Of a stretch of 9,351 bases of DNA, positions 1 through 5,800 are shown one piece after another; positions within the stretch are counted from its first letter, which is position 1; every line of letters starts with the position of its first letter. The stretch comes from an uncultured Pirellulales bacterium (GTDB taxonomy: Bacteria; Planctomycetota; Planctomycetia; Pirellulales; Lacipirellulaceae), in the NCBI GenBank assembly GCA_947258835.1, contig CAMYJY010000066.1:1-9351 (forward strand), read 5' to 3'. Made by a program: the position numbers and the translations under genes. The notes under the pieces were generated by a model. It saw only the letters and a list, made by a program, of their open reading frames with translations. It made no database searches and was not told the DNA's origin.

Positions 1-3
1 TTT

Positions 4-101
4 GATGTGAGATGTGAGATGTGAGATGTGAGATGTGAGATGTGAGATGTGAGATGTGAGATGTGAGATGTGAGATGTGAGATGTGAGATGTGGGATGTG
101 A
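4..101. repeat. Heptanucleotide tandem repeat, unit GATGTGA, 14 units
   Basis: Fourteen consecutive 7-bp units follow the consensus GATGTGA. The first twelve are exact, the thirteenth ends in G, and the fourteenth is exact. The array probably starts left of the window, because the first bases (TTT) match the end of a variant unit GATATTT that precedes a terminal GATGTG unit at two other loci here. After the array the sequence drifts into GTTGCGG-like heptamers (102-108). It is non-coding and lies downstream of the minus-strand protease gene. There are no spacers, so it is not a CRISPR array. Confidence 0.95.
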
Positions 102-201
102 GTTGCGGGTAGCGTTGTGGGTTCAGGACAGTGGGAATTACAGTGCTCTCATGATTTAAAACATGTGGCCTGTCATAGATCTTGGTACCTGCTTCGTTTG
201 C

Positions 202-1344
202 TTACAGGGAATCTGGGGGGCGGGCGGCGACTTGGACTTGTAGCGTTAATTTTTGGGCGCCGCCCTGGCGGTAGCGCATGATCTGTACGGGGACGACTTT
301 GCCAATCTTGGTGGCGGCAATGGCACGGCTCATGAGGGTGGGATCTGAAAACTCGATGCCGTCCCAGCTCAGGATAACATCCCCCGGCTCGAGCCCGGCC
401 ACGCTGGCAGGCGCCCCCTCTTCCACGCGGGTAATGAGGACCCCCTGCTCGCGATTCAACCCCAACCGACGCGCCACCTTGTCTGAAACGGCTGCCGGAC
501 GCACCCCTAAAAAACCGCGTTCCACCCAGCCGGTCTCACGCAGTTGCTCATACGACTTACGTGCAATCACACTAGGTATGGAAAAGCTGATGCCTTGAAA
601 CGTGCTGCCAATAATGGCCGTATTGATACCGACCACCTCGCCCGCGACATTCACCAGCGGTCCGCCACTACTGCCGCGGTTGACCGCCGCATCGGTCTGC
701 AAAAACTCTTTGTAGACCCCCATGTACCCCCGGCGCTCTTTCGCACTGACGATGCCAAAGGTGATCGTCTGCTGCAAACCAAACGGACTACCTACGGCCC
801 AGACCAAATCTCCCACATCCAAATGATCGCTATCACCCCACATCGCGGCAATCAAATCGTCGAGTTCCGTCTTCAACACCGCCACGTCCACTCCAGCATC
901 CCGCCCCACCACGCTGGCAGTGCCGCGGCGGCCGTCGCTGAGCTGGATTTCGGCCGTGCGTGCCCCCCGCACCACATGCTCGTTGGTGACGATATAGCCG
1001 GCCGGGTCCACAATCACCCCCGACCCCTGGGCACGGCCTCGGCTGGTGCTGACGTTGACCACGCTGGGCCCCACATACTGGGCCAACAACCGCGAGGCAT
1101 CCGAAATCATGCCCAGATTCATGGTAGGCATGTGCTCACGCGCCACATCGTAGCGGGCCCGCTCCGCACCGGCGGTGAATGCATACTGCACCCGTTCTAT
1201 CAGCGTGGGCACCAGCAACAGGACCACCGCCACACCCAAAATCCACAACAAACGCCGTAGCCGAAATAACTCCTGCTGCGTCACGGAGGCAGCTTGCGCG
1301 GGCCCAACCAGCTCTTCCGATTGTGGTGGAGATTCGTACTCCAT
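202..1344 (-). CDS. htrA: HtrA/DegS-type membrane-anchored serine protease with one PDZ domain
   Basis: This is a trypsin-fold envelope quality-control protease that should cleave misfolded proteins or a regulatory substrate outside the inner membrane. In the 380-residue product, a hydrophilic N-terminus with the basic stretch RLRR precedes one membrane segment (about 32-48). The protease domain (about 90-270) shows His123 in TNEHVV, Asp153 in GVDVAVLK and Ser226 in RGSSGGPLVN. A single PDZ domain follows (about 276-372) with the carboxylate-binding loop near GFLGV. One TM, one protease and one PDZ is the DegS-like layout, and the length fits. The serine motif has Ser where most HtrA proteins have Asn (GNSGGP). 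The reading frame is open up to 1512, and ATG codons also occur at 1422 and 1368. I chose 1344 because AGGAC sits 6 nt upstream of it, while 1368 has no such site. The gene stands alone on its strand here. The family is sure; assignment as DegS ortholog is not. Confidence 0.93.
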   Translation of the reverse strand: MEYESPPQSEELVGPAQAASVTQQELFRLRRLLWILGVAVVLLLVPTLIERVQYAFTAGAERARYDVAREHMPTMNLGMISDASRLLAQYVGPSVVNVSTSRGRAQGSGVIVDPAGYIVTNEHVVRGARTAEIQLSDGRRGTASVVGRDAGVDVAVLKTELDDLIAAMWGDSDHLDVGDLVWAVGSPFGLQQTITFGIVSAKERRGYMGVYKEFLQTDAAVNRGSSGGPLVNVAGEVVGINTAIIGSTFQGISFSIPSVIARKSYEQLRETGWVERGFLGVRPAAVSDKVARRLGLNREQGVLITRVEEGAPASVAGLEPGDVILSWDGIEFSDPTLMSRAIAATKIGKVVPVQIMRYRQGGAQKLTLQVQVAARPPDSL

Positions 1345-1412
1345 GAGGTTGTCCTGCGGGCTAAGCATGCGAAACCGAAAATGCCGGAGAGCGGGGCCCT
1401 GCGGCAGCTGCC

Positions 1413-1442
1413 AGTTTACCATCTTTTGAGCGCGCTTGCCTA
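1413..1442 (-). promoter_or_regulatory. Possible promoter of the HtrA-type protease gene
   Basis: Read on the minus strand, TAGGCA (1442-1437) and TAAACT (1418-1413) are separated by 18 bp, each matching the sigma70-type hexamers at 4 of 6 positions. Transcription would start near 1406, giving a leader of about 60 nt. The match is weak and could be chance. Confidence 0.25.
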
Positions 1443-1506
1443 TGCGCGGGCCGAGGACCTGGACCGCCGGGCAAAAGGCCGCCCCTGTGACATGCTGGAG
1501 TTTGCA

Positions 1507-1596
1507 CCACAACGAAACAACGCGACCACGAACAGGGACTGAACTTTCCGTTGTGATTCGTGGTTTCCGTTGTTTCGTCGTGGTTCAAAATTCTCG
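1507..1596. repeat. Interspersed palindromic repeat A, uninterrupted copy
   Basis: The outer arms CCACAACGAAACAACG (1507-1522) and CGTTGTTTCGTCGTGG (1568-1583) are inverted repeats that differ at one base, and the shared sequence continues through TTCAAAATTCTCG to 1596. The same sequence recurs at 3626-3908, where a 174-bp element has been inserted. This copy therefore shows the empty site. It lies upstream of the protease gene, between it and aat. Its type resembles the many CCACGAA-rich interspersed repeats of environmental bacteria; that comparison is from memory. Confidence 0.85.
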
Positions 1597-1635
1597 CGGT
1601 GCGCTGTAGGCTAAAGCGGAGCCCCACCTTGTGGA

Positions 1636-1672
1636 GATATGTGAGATGTGAGATGTGAGATATTTGATGTGG
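1636..1672 (+). repeat. Short heptamer cluster (GATGTGA), plus orientation
   Basis: A degenerate unit (1636-1644) is followed by GATGTGA twice (1645-1658), the variant unit GATATTT (1659-1665) and GATGTGG (1666-1672). The variant unit followed by a terminal GATGTG unit recurs in inverted orientation at 3952-3991. Directly after it, GGTGG and CCACC (1673-1685) form a small hairpin about 35 bp before the aat start. Confidence 0.85.
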
Positions 1673-1719
1673 GGTGGCACCCACCGACAGCCTGGCTTTC
1701 GATCTCCTTCAAATCCCTT

Positions 1720-2436
1720 ATGCCGATGCCGCCTTCCACATATTTTCCGTCGCCGGCCGCGGCCACACCTGACGGCCTAGTGGCCATTGGCGGCGATCTC
1801 TGTCCGCCCCGTTTACTCGACGCCTATGGGCAGGGGATTTTTCCCTGGCCGCTGGAGCCCGCTGAGCCCATGCTGTGGTGGTCGCCCGATCCGCGTGCCA
1901 TTTTGCCCCTGGACGGTTTGCACGTATCCCGCCGTCTCCGCCGCAGAATTCGCGCAGGCGAGTTCCAGGCCACCTGCAACCAGGCATTCGCCCATGTGCT
2001 GGCAGGCTGCGCTACGGCCCAACAGCGGGCAGGGGCCACGTGGCTCACCGCGGAAATGCAGGAAGCCTACCAACACATGCACACCCTGGGCCATGCCCAT
2101 AGCGTCGAGGTCTGGCACGACGGCCAGCTGGCTGGCGGTACCTATGGCCTGGCCCTGGGTGGACTGTTTGCCGCCGAGAGCATGTTTTACTACCGCCGCG
2201 ACGCCTCCAAAGTGGCCCTCTACTATCTGGTCCAACACCTACGGCTGCAAGGCTACGTTTTGCTGGACGTCCAGCAATGGACCCCACACACCGGACGTCT
2301 GGGTGCGATCGAAATCCCGCGGAGCGCGTATTTGCAGCGGGTGGCCCCAGCGGTGGAACTGCCGGTTCGGTTTGGTCAGGAGTCTTGGAACGACTCGGTA
2401 AACGCTTGTGCCAGATCCGCCCGCAAATCCTCATAG
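1720..2436 (+). CDS. aat: Leucyl/phenylalanyl-tRNA-protein transferase
   Basis: This cytoplasmic enzyme moves Leu or Phe from its tRNA onto proteins with N-terminal Arg or Lys, creating N-degrons for ClpS/ClpAP. The 238-residue product matches the family's usual size. It has the N-terminal DGLVAIGGDL, then YGQGIFPW (36-43), WWSPDPR (53-59), GGLFAAESMFYYRR with Glu153, DASKVALYYLVQHL, and LLDVQQWTPH with Asp183 and Gln185, the positions I equate with the catalytic Asp/Gln pair of the E. coli enzyme. RLGAIEIPRSAYL follows. No clear Shine-Dalgarno site is visible. ATG at 1720 is chosen because the family's conserved N-terminus starts right after it; ATG at 1726 is equally possible, and a GTG at 1648 lies inside the heptamer repeat and is unlikely. 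The last 61 bp overlap the convergent PLP-enzyme gene, so the final residues (NDSVNACARSARKSS) are probably not conserved. Confidence 0.95.
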   Translation: MPMPPSTYFPSPAAATPDGLVAIGGDLCPPRLLDAYGQGIFPWPLEPAEPMLWWSPDPRAILPLDGLHVSRRLRRRIRAGEFQATCNQAFAHVLAGCATAQQRAGATWLTAEMQEAYQHMHTLGHAHSVEVWHDGQLAGGTYGLALGGLFAAESMFYYRRDASKVALYYLVQHLRLQGYVLLDVQQWTPHTGRLGAIEIPRSAYLQRVAPAVELPVRFGQESWNDSVNACARSARKSS

Positions 2437-3533
2437 GCCTCCAGCCCCACCGACAATCGGATCAGCCCATCGGTAATGCCATAGCGAGCGCGGTCCGCGG
2501 CAGCATAACTGGCATGCGACATGGAAGCCGGTTGCTCAATGAGTGATTCAACGGCCCCCAGGCTCACGGCCAGTTGGAACAGCTGGGTCGCTTCGGCAAA
2601 ACGTTTGGCCTGATCGTAATCACCAGCCAGCTCGAAGGAGAGCATGGCCCCGTACGCGCCGTCCATCTGCCGGGTGGCCAATCGGTGCCCCGGGTGGTCG
2701 GGGAGACCAGGGTAGAGGACGCGCTGGACTTGCGGGTGTTGCTGGAGCCAGCTGGCGAGATGGGCGGCGGTGGCGCTCTGCTCCCGTACCCGCAGCTCCA
2801 GCGTTTTGAGTCCCCGCGAAGCCAAAAAGGCCTCCCACGGGCCCATGATGGCACCGGTGGCGTTTTGAATAAAATAAAGCTCGTCGTAGAGCCGCTGCTC
2901 GGCAACGACGAGGGCTCCCCCCATCAAGTCGCTATGTCCGCCAATGTATTTGGTGGCGGCATGCATCACGATATCCGCGCCGCACTCCAGTGGCCTGGTC
3001 AGGACGGGGGTGGCAAAGGTGCTGTCCACTCCCAACAACGCGCCCTGGCGGTGGGCCAGGTCCGCCGCGGCCGCAATGTCGGTAATCATCAGCCGCGGGT
3101 TTCCGGGGCTCTCGATCCAAACCAGTTTGGTGGCCGGCGTAAAGGCCGCCTCCAGCTGGGCCAGGTCGGTCGTATCGACCAAACCGACCTCAATCCCCGC
3201 CCGCTGGGTGATCTGATGCAGCAACCGATAGGTACCGCCGTAGATATCGCTGCCGGCAAGCACATGGTCACCGGCTTGCAGCATGGAGATCACGCAGTGG
3301 ATAGCAGCCATGCCACTTGCAAACCCCAGGCCGCCCTGCCCCCCTTCCAGCGAAGAGAGCGTGGTTTCAAAAGACTTGCGGGTGGGATTTCCGCTCCGCG
3401 AATAGTCGTATTCGCCCCACTCGCCTGCCCCCGGTTGCACAAAGGTGGAAGCCACATGCAGCGGCGGCACAACAGCCCCGGTCTGCGGGCATTTTTCTTG
3501 GCCAACATGGATGGCCCGTGTTCTAAATTCCAT
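2376..3533 (-). CDS. Cystathionine gamma-lyase or gamma-synthase (Cys/Met metabolism PLP enzyme)
   Basis: This is a PLP-dependent transsulfuration enzyme of 385 residues, the family's usual length. Visible motifs are GAVVPPLHVASTF near the N-terminus, YSRSGNPTR (44-52; PLP-phosphate contacts from the neighbouring subunit), FASGMAAI, ESPGNP, VDSTFATP with the pyridine-binding Asp170, and HAATKYIGGHSD with the Schiff-base Lys195. The C-terminal part has SLGAVESLIEQP with Glu329, and RLSVGLE with the carboxylate-binding Arg359. The retained Glu329 fits a gamma-lyase or gamma-synthase and argues against a beta-lyase. YDYSRSGNPTR, LVWIESPGNP and RLSVGLE look closest to gamma-lyases, but substrate choice cannot be read from sequence. 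DSTF replaces the usual DNTF. The start at 3533 is supported by AGGGGAG (3544-3538) 4 nt upstream; the frame is open to 3560. The 3' end overlaps aat. The gene probably works with the gamma-synthase at 4011-5231. Confidence 0.93.
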   Translation of the reverse strand: MEFRTRAIHVGQEKCPQTGAVVPPLHVASTFVQPGAGEWGEYDYSRSGNPTRKSFETTLSSLEGGQGGLGFASGMAAIHCVISMLQAGDHVLAGSDIYGGTYRLLHQITQRAGIEVGLVDTTDLAQLEAAFTPATKLVWIESPGNPRLMITDIAAAADLAHRQGALLGVDSTFATPVLTRPLECGADIVMHAATKYIGGHSDLMGGALVVAEQRLYDELYFIQNATGAIMGPWEAFLASRGLKTLELRVREQSATAAHLASWLQQHPQVQRVLYPGLPDHPGHRLATRQMDGAYGAMLSFELAGDYDQAKRFAEATQLFQLAVSLGAVESLIEQPASMSHASYAAADRARYGITDGLIRLSVGLEAYEDLRADLAQAFTESFQDS

Positions 3534-3537
3534 CAAA

Positions 3538-3544
3538 CTCCCCT
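3538..3544 (-). promoter_or_regulatory. Ribosome binding site deciding the start of the PLP-enzyme gene
   Basis: AGGGGAG on the minus strand lies 4 nt before the ATG at 3533. It is the strongest Shine-Dalgarno match in the window and favours 3533 over the upstream in-frame start at 3560. Confidence 0.7.
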
Positions 3545-3625
3545 GCGGACGTGGTACCACCAGATTCTGATTTCATAGACGCTCGCTACGTCAGGTTTGC
3601 TCTGAACTCACTGGCAGCAAAGGAA

Positions 3626-3908
3626 CCACAACGAAACAACGCAACGACGAACAGGGACTTACTTTTTCGGTAATACTTCAGCCATCTGCAGTAGGCAGGT
3701 CGTAAGAGCAACTGCCATCATACGTTACGTCCTTTGCCAGCTAGCCCTTCGAAGTTACTCTAAGGATTCAACATATCCTCAAAGGGCAGTTGCACTTACG
3801 ACCGATCTTTCGAGCAGGCTGCGTCATTTGGCTGAATAGTAACTTTTTTCGTTTGTTGATTCGTGGTGGACGTCGTTTCCGTTGTTTCGTCGTGGTTCAA
3901 AATTCTCG
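3626..3908. repeat. Interspersed palindromic repeat A, copy interrupted by an insertion
   Basis: This copy begins with the same 16 bp as the one at 1507 (CCACAACGAAACAACG, 3626-3641) and ends with the same 29 bp from TCCGTTGTTTCGTCG to TTCTCG at 3908. Between them the sequence ACGAACAGGGACT is shared, then the copy is split at 3669/3844 by a 174-bp element. With the insertion and one target copy removed, the remainder aligns with the uninterrupted copy apart from small differences and a short extra stretch near 3869-3876. Confidence 0.85.
3670..3843. mobile_element. MITE-like non-autonomous element, copy 1, with target-site duplication
   Basis: The 174-bp element starts GTAATACTTCAGCCA (3670-3684) and ends TGGCTGAATAGTAAC (3829-3843); these ends are imperfect inverted repeats sharing the 8-bp core TTCAGCCA. 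CTTTTTCG (3662-3669) and TTTTTTCG (3844-3851) flank it, a duplication of 7 bp, or 8 bp with one mismatch. Inside, GGTCGTAAGAGCAACTGCC (3698-3716) pairs with 3785-3803 at 18 of 19 positions, and AGGAT (3763-3767) pairs with ATCCT (3775-3779). No coding sequence is present. The GTAA terminus and 8-bp-sized duplication are those I know for IS66-family elements, so an IS66-mobilised MITE is my best guess. A structured-RNA role cannot be excluded. The element sits between the two transsulfuration genes. Confidence 0.8.
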
Positions 3909-3951
3909 GCTAGTTTGTCGTTGTGTGAAAAGGTGGAGCTGAGGTCGTACC

Positions 3952-3991
3952 TCACATCAAATATCTCACATCTCACATCTCACATCTCGCA
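3952..3991 (-). repeat. Short heptamer cluster (GATGTGA), minus orientation
   Basis: On the plus strand the units read TCACATC (3952-3958), AAATATC (3959-3965) and TCACATC three times (3966-3986), then decay. This is the reverse complement of the cluster at 1636-1672, with the variant unit GATATTT in the same position next to the terminal unit. It ends about 20 bp after the stop of the cystathionine gamma-synthase gene. Confidence 0.85.
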
Positions 3992-4010
3992 TACCTCGAA
4001 AAGGTGGGAC

Positions 4011-5231
4011 CTAGCCCCCCAGGGCTTGGGCCAAATCGGCAATCAGATCCTCGGTATTTTCGATGCCACAGGACAGCCGGATCATGTTGTCGTTGATGCC
4101 GATCACCCGCCGCTGCTCGGGCGACACATGGTAATAGCTCATCAATAGCGGCTGCTCGATCAGCGACTCCACGCCGCCCAGGCTGGGGGCAATCCGCGGG
4201 ATCTTGACGGCGTCCACCACTGCAGCCGTTTGCCGCCAGTCGGCATCCCGCACCAAAAAGGTCACCAGCCCACCGTAGCCCCGCATCGTCCGCCGCGCCA
4301 CTGCATGCGTGGGATGGGACTTCAAGCCGGGATAATACACGTGTTCCACCCGCGGGTGGTCCGCCAAAAAATCAGCGATCCGCTGCCCATTTTGGTTGTG
4401 ACGCTCCATTCTGAGCGAAAAGGTCTTCAGGCCACGATTGAGCAAATACACGTTCTGCGGCGCGTTGACCGGGCCCATCACCCCCCGCAGCTGGCGGATG
4501 GGGTCCAGTTTTTCCTCACCGCCAATCACCACGCCGGCCAGCAAATCGTTGTGGCCGCCCAAGTATTTGGTGGCCGAGTGACAGACGTAGTCGACCCCTG
4601 CCGCCAGCGGCTGCAGGTTGACTGGGGTGGCCAAGGTGGCATCAATGAGTGTTTCGATACCGTGCTGCCGACCCAGCTCGGCAAACCGTTCCACATCAAT
4701 ACAACTTAAGTGGGGATTGGTAGGCGACTCACTGATCAACAACTTGGTCCGCGGTGTGATGGCCGCTGCCATCGCCTCGTAGTCGCCGGTGGCCACCTGG
4801 TGGGTCAGCACACCAAAGCGCGCCAGGTGCGCTGTGCAGAACTCACGACTGCGATGGTAACACTCATCAAAAAACACCACTTCGTCGCCCGCGCTCAATT
4901 TGGCCATCAACAGGCCTACGATCGCCGCCATGCCACTGGCGAACAACACGGCAGCTTCGCCCCCGTCCAAAGCCGCCAGCTTGTGCTCCACCGTCCGCTG
5001 CCCCGGATGGCCATAACGGCCATATTCATCGCGGGACGCATCCTGCTCCAAAAAATCCAGCAGTGCCTGCGAGTTTTCAAAACTATAGGTCGAGCTGCAA
5101 AAGATTGGATCGGCAATGGAATTGCCCGGCTTGGGCAACGCCTCCCCCGCATGGACCGACTTGGTGGACAGATCGGCCGTCCCCTGGGACGCATCACCGT
5201 GGGCTGCACGCGACATGCTCATAATGCTCAT
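4011..5231 (-). CDS. metB: Cystathionine gamma-synthase, plant-type
   Basis: This PLP enzyme should join cysteine to an activated homoserine ester to give cystathionine, the entry step of methionine synthesis by transsulfuration. The 406-residue product shows YGRYGHPG (70-77), LFASGMAAI, ECYHRSREF, SESPTNPHLSCID, the cofactor Asp197 in LIDATLATP, SATKYLGGHND with Schiff-base Lys222, VYYPGLKSHP, KIPRIAPSLGGVESLIEQP with Glu355, and MIRLSCGIE with Arg385. The stretches EYGRYG, HNDLLAG and KIPRIAPSLGG closely follow the plant chloroplast enzyme as I remember it, unlike the neighbouring PLP gene. The usual GNPT is GHPG here, although Tyr70 and Arg72 are kept. Three in-frame ATGs (5231, 5222, 5216) lie close together without a clear ribosome site; I chose the first. 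A further ATG at 5294 falls in the terminator stem. An attenuator-like leader precedes the gene, and repeats separate it from its downstream partner. Confidence 0.93.
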   Translation of the reverse strand: MSIMSMSRAAHGDASQGTADLSTKSVHAGEALPKPGNSIADPIFCSSTYSFENSQALLDFLEQDASRDEYGRYGHPGQRTVEHKLAALDGGEAAVLFASGMAAIVGLLMAKLSAGDEVVFFDECYHRSREFCTAHLARFGVLTHQVATGDYEAMAAAITPRTKLLISESPTNPHLSCIDVERFAELGRQHGIETLIDATLATPVNLQPLAAGVDYVCHSATKYLGGHNDLLAGVVIGGEEKLDPIRQLRGVMGPVNAPQNVYLLNRGLKTFSLRMERHNQNGQRIADFLADHPRVEHVYYPGLKSHPTHAVARRTMRGYGGLVTFLVRDADWRQTAAVVDAVKIPRIAPSLGGVESLIEQPLLMSYYHVSPEQRRVIGINDNMIRLSCGIENTEDLIADLAQALGG

Positions 5232-5282
5232 TGGTTTGGAAGACAATAAAAAGTACGTACCACTGCTCTGCGTCAGCGCATG

Positions 5283-5313
5283 AAAAAACCGCATCGGCTC
5301 TCGGCGAATGCGG
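5283..5313 (-). terminator. Rho-independent terminator, candidate attenuator ahead of metB
   Basis: On the minus strand CCGCAT (5313-5308) pairs perfectly with ATGCGG (5294-5289), with a 13-nt loop, directly followed by TTTTTT (5288-5283). It lies about 50 nt before the metB start on the same strand, and no other minus-strand gene exists upstream in the window. That makes attenuation more likely than simple end-of-gene termination. The 6-bp stem is short, so strength is uncertain. Confidence 0.55.
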
Positions 5314-5317
5314 CTGT

Positions 5318-5382
5318 TGCTAAGTTGTTGTTACCAATGCTTGCTGTTCTGGTCTTGGTAACGCGTTGTTGGCTCTTTAGCA
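5318..5382 (-). promoter_or_regulatory. Folded leader of metB: nested stems before the terminator
   Basis: Two nested inverted repeats lie just before the terminator. The outer pair is TGCTAA/TTAGCA (5382-5377 with 5323-5318) and the inner pair is GTTACCAA/TTGGTAAC (5362-5355 with 5337-5330). A further GCAG/CTGC pair lies upstream near 5380-5394. I see none of the conserved core of SAM-I or other methionine-linked riboswitches that I know, so the class is unknown or the fold is incidental. Confidence 0.4.
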
Positions 5383-5420
5383 GTTTCGGCTGCAAGCGGC
5401 CACAAATCCCGAGTGATCTA

Positions 5421-5449
5421 AGTATACGGAACCCAGCCCACCAATGCAA
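5421..5449 (-). promoter_or_regulatory. Candidate sigma70-type promoter of metB
   Basis: On the minus strand TTGCAT (5449-5444) and TATACT (5426-5421) are spaced by exactly 17 bp. The -10 hexamer matches 5 of 6 consensus bases. A start near 5413 would give a leader of about 180 nt that contains the nested stems and the terminator. A weaker start closer to the gene (CTGACG with a T-rich -10 near 5240-5275) is also possible and would bypass the terminator. Confidence 0.45.
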
Positions 5450-5498
5450 GCAGGACCGGTACCGGCGAGGAAGATTTCTGGGCGAAAATAAGACCTTC

Positions 5499-5640
5499 CC
5501 TGCCAGCTAGCAGGGCCATATGGCCGCGGAAGAACGGCAGATATCAGGGATTCGACCGCCGCAGGTCTCTCTTGACCTGCTCCCCACGGCCTGAGACGAT
5601 CCCGCTGGAGGGCGGAGGGCGGCCTGGCCGCAAGCAAACA
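5499..5640. other. GC-rich stretch with several small hairpins, no gene recognised
   Basis: This is part of the 569-bp gap between the divergent metB and lipoprotein genes. It holds CCCTGC/GCAGGG (5499-5516 with a 6-nt loop), the 12-bp palindrome GGCCATATGGCC (5514-5525), GCAGGTC/GACCTGC (5561-5580 with a 6-nt loop) and GCGGCC/GGCCGC near 5620-5632. The density suggests a structured RNA or decayed repeats. I could not match it to RNase P, SRP, tmRNA, 6S, tRNA or a known riboswitch. Confidence 0.35.
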
Positions 5641-5675
5641 GACACAAGATACATGGACATATATGAAAATAATTT

Positions 5676-5730
5676 GAACCCTGAAGACACAAAGTAGGGA
5701 TTCCAGAGAAACTTCGTGTCTTGGTGGTTC
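5676..5730. repeat. Interspersed palindrome of the GAAGACACGAAG type
   Basis: GAACC (5676-5680) pairs with GGTTC (5726-5730), and AAGACACAAAG (5684-5694) pairs with CTTCGTGTCTT (5712-5722), with one G-T wobble in the inner stem. A 3x3 internal loop separates the stems. It resembles the CGAAGACACGAAG repeats scattered through many environmental genomes; this is from memory. It lies about 70 bp before the lipoprotein gene. A small dyad, ATTTGA/TCAAAT (5732-5748), follows. Confidence 0.6.
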
Positions 5731-5800
5731 TATTTGATGCACTCAAATTTGCGCAATCTACAAAGATTTTGATCGTTCGTAGTACGGAACAGGTGTTTTT

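Noticed and set aside
1..101. Possible CRISPR array
   Set aside because: The 7-bp units are contiguous with no spacers, and no cas gene is present.
544..1260. Long open frame on the plus strand opposite the HtrA-type protease (238 codons)
   Set aside because: It is the antisense shadow of a gene with clear catalytic motifs, its protein is low-complexity and matches no family I know, and GC-rich genes commonly give such frames.
1361..1684. Small minus-strand frame over repeat A and the protease 5' end
   Set aside because: It runs across palindromic repeat and heptamer DNA and has no family resemblance or ribosome site.
2574..3578. Long open frame on the plus strand opposite the PLP enzyme (334 codons)
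   Set aside because: The minus strand here encodes an intact enzyme with all key residues. The plus-strand product has no recognisable domain and no ribosome site.
5499..5525. Possible SRP RNA end (AGCTGGCAGGG on the minus strand)
   Set aside because: It resembles the 3' part of E. coli 4.5S RNA, but the conserved GGAA-loop core is missing, so the match is probably chance.
5521..5580. tRNA-like T-arm (GGTCGAATCCC on the minus strand)
   Set aside because: The loop lacks one T, the flanking bases do not pair into a 5-bp stem, and no anticodon or acceptor stem can be built.
5232..5640. Known SAM, SAH or TPP riboswitch in the metB leader or the gap above it
   Set aside because: Short resemblances (AAGAGAG, CTGAGA) occur, but the remaining conserved cores and their spacing are absent.
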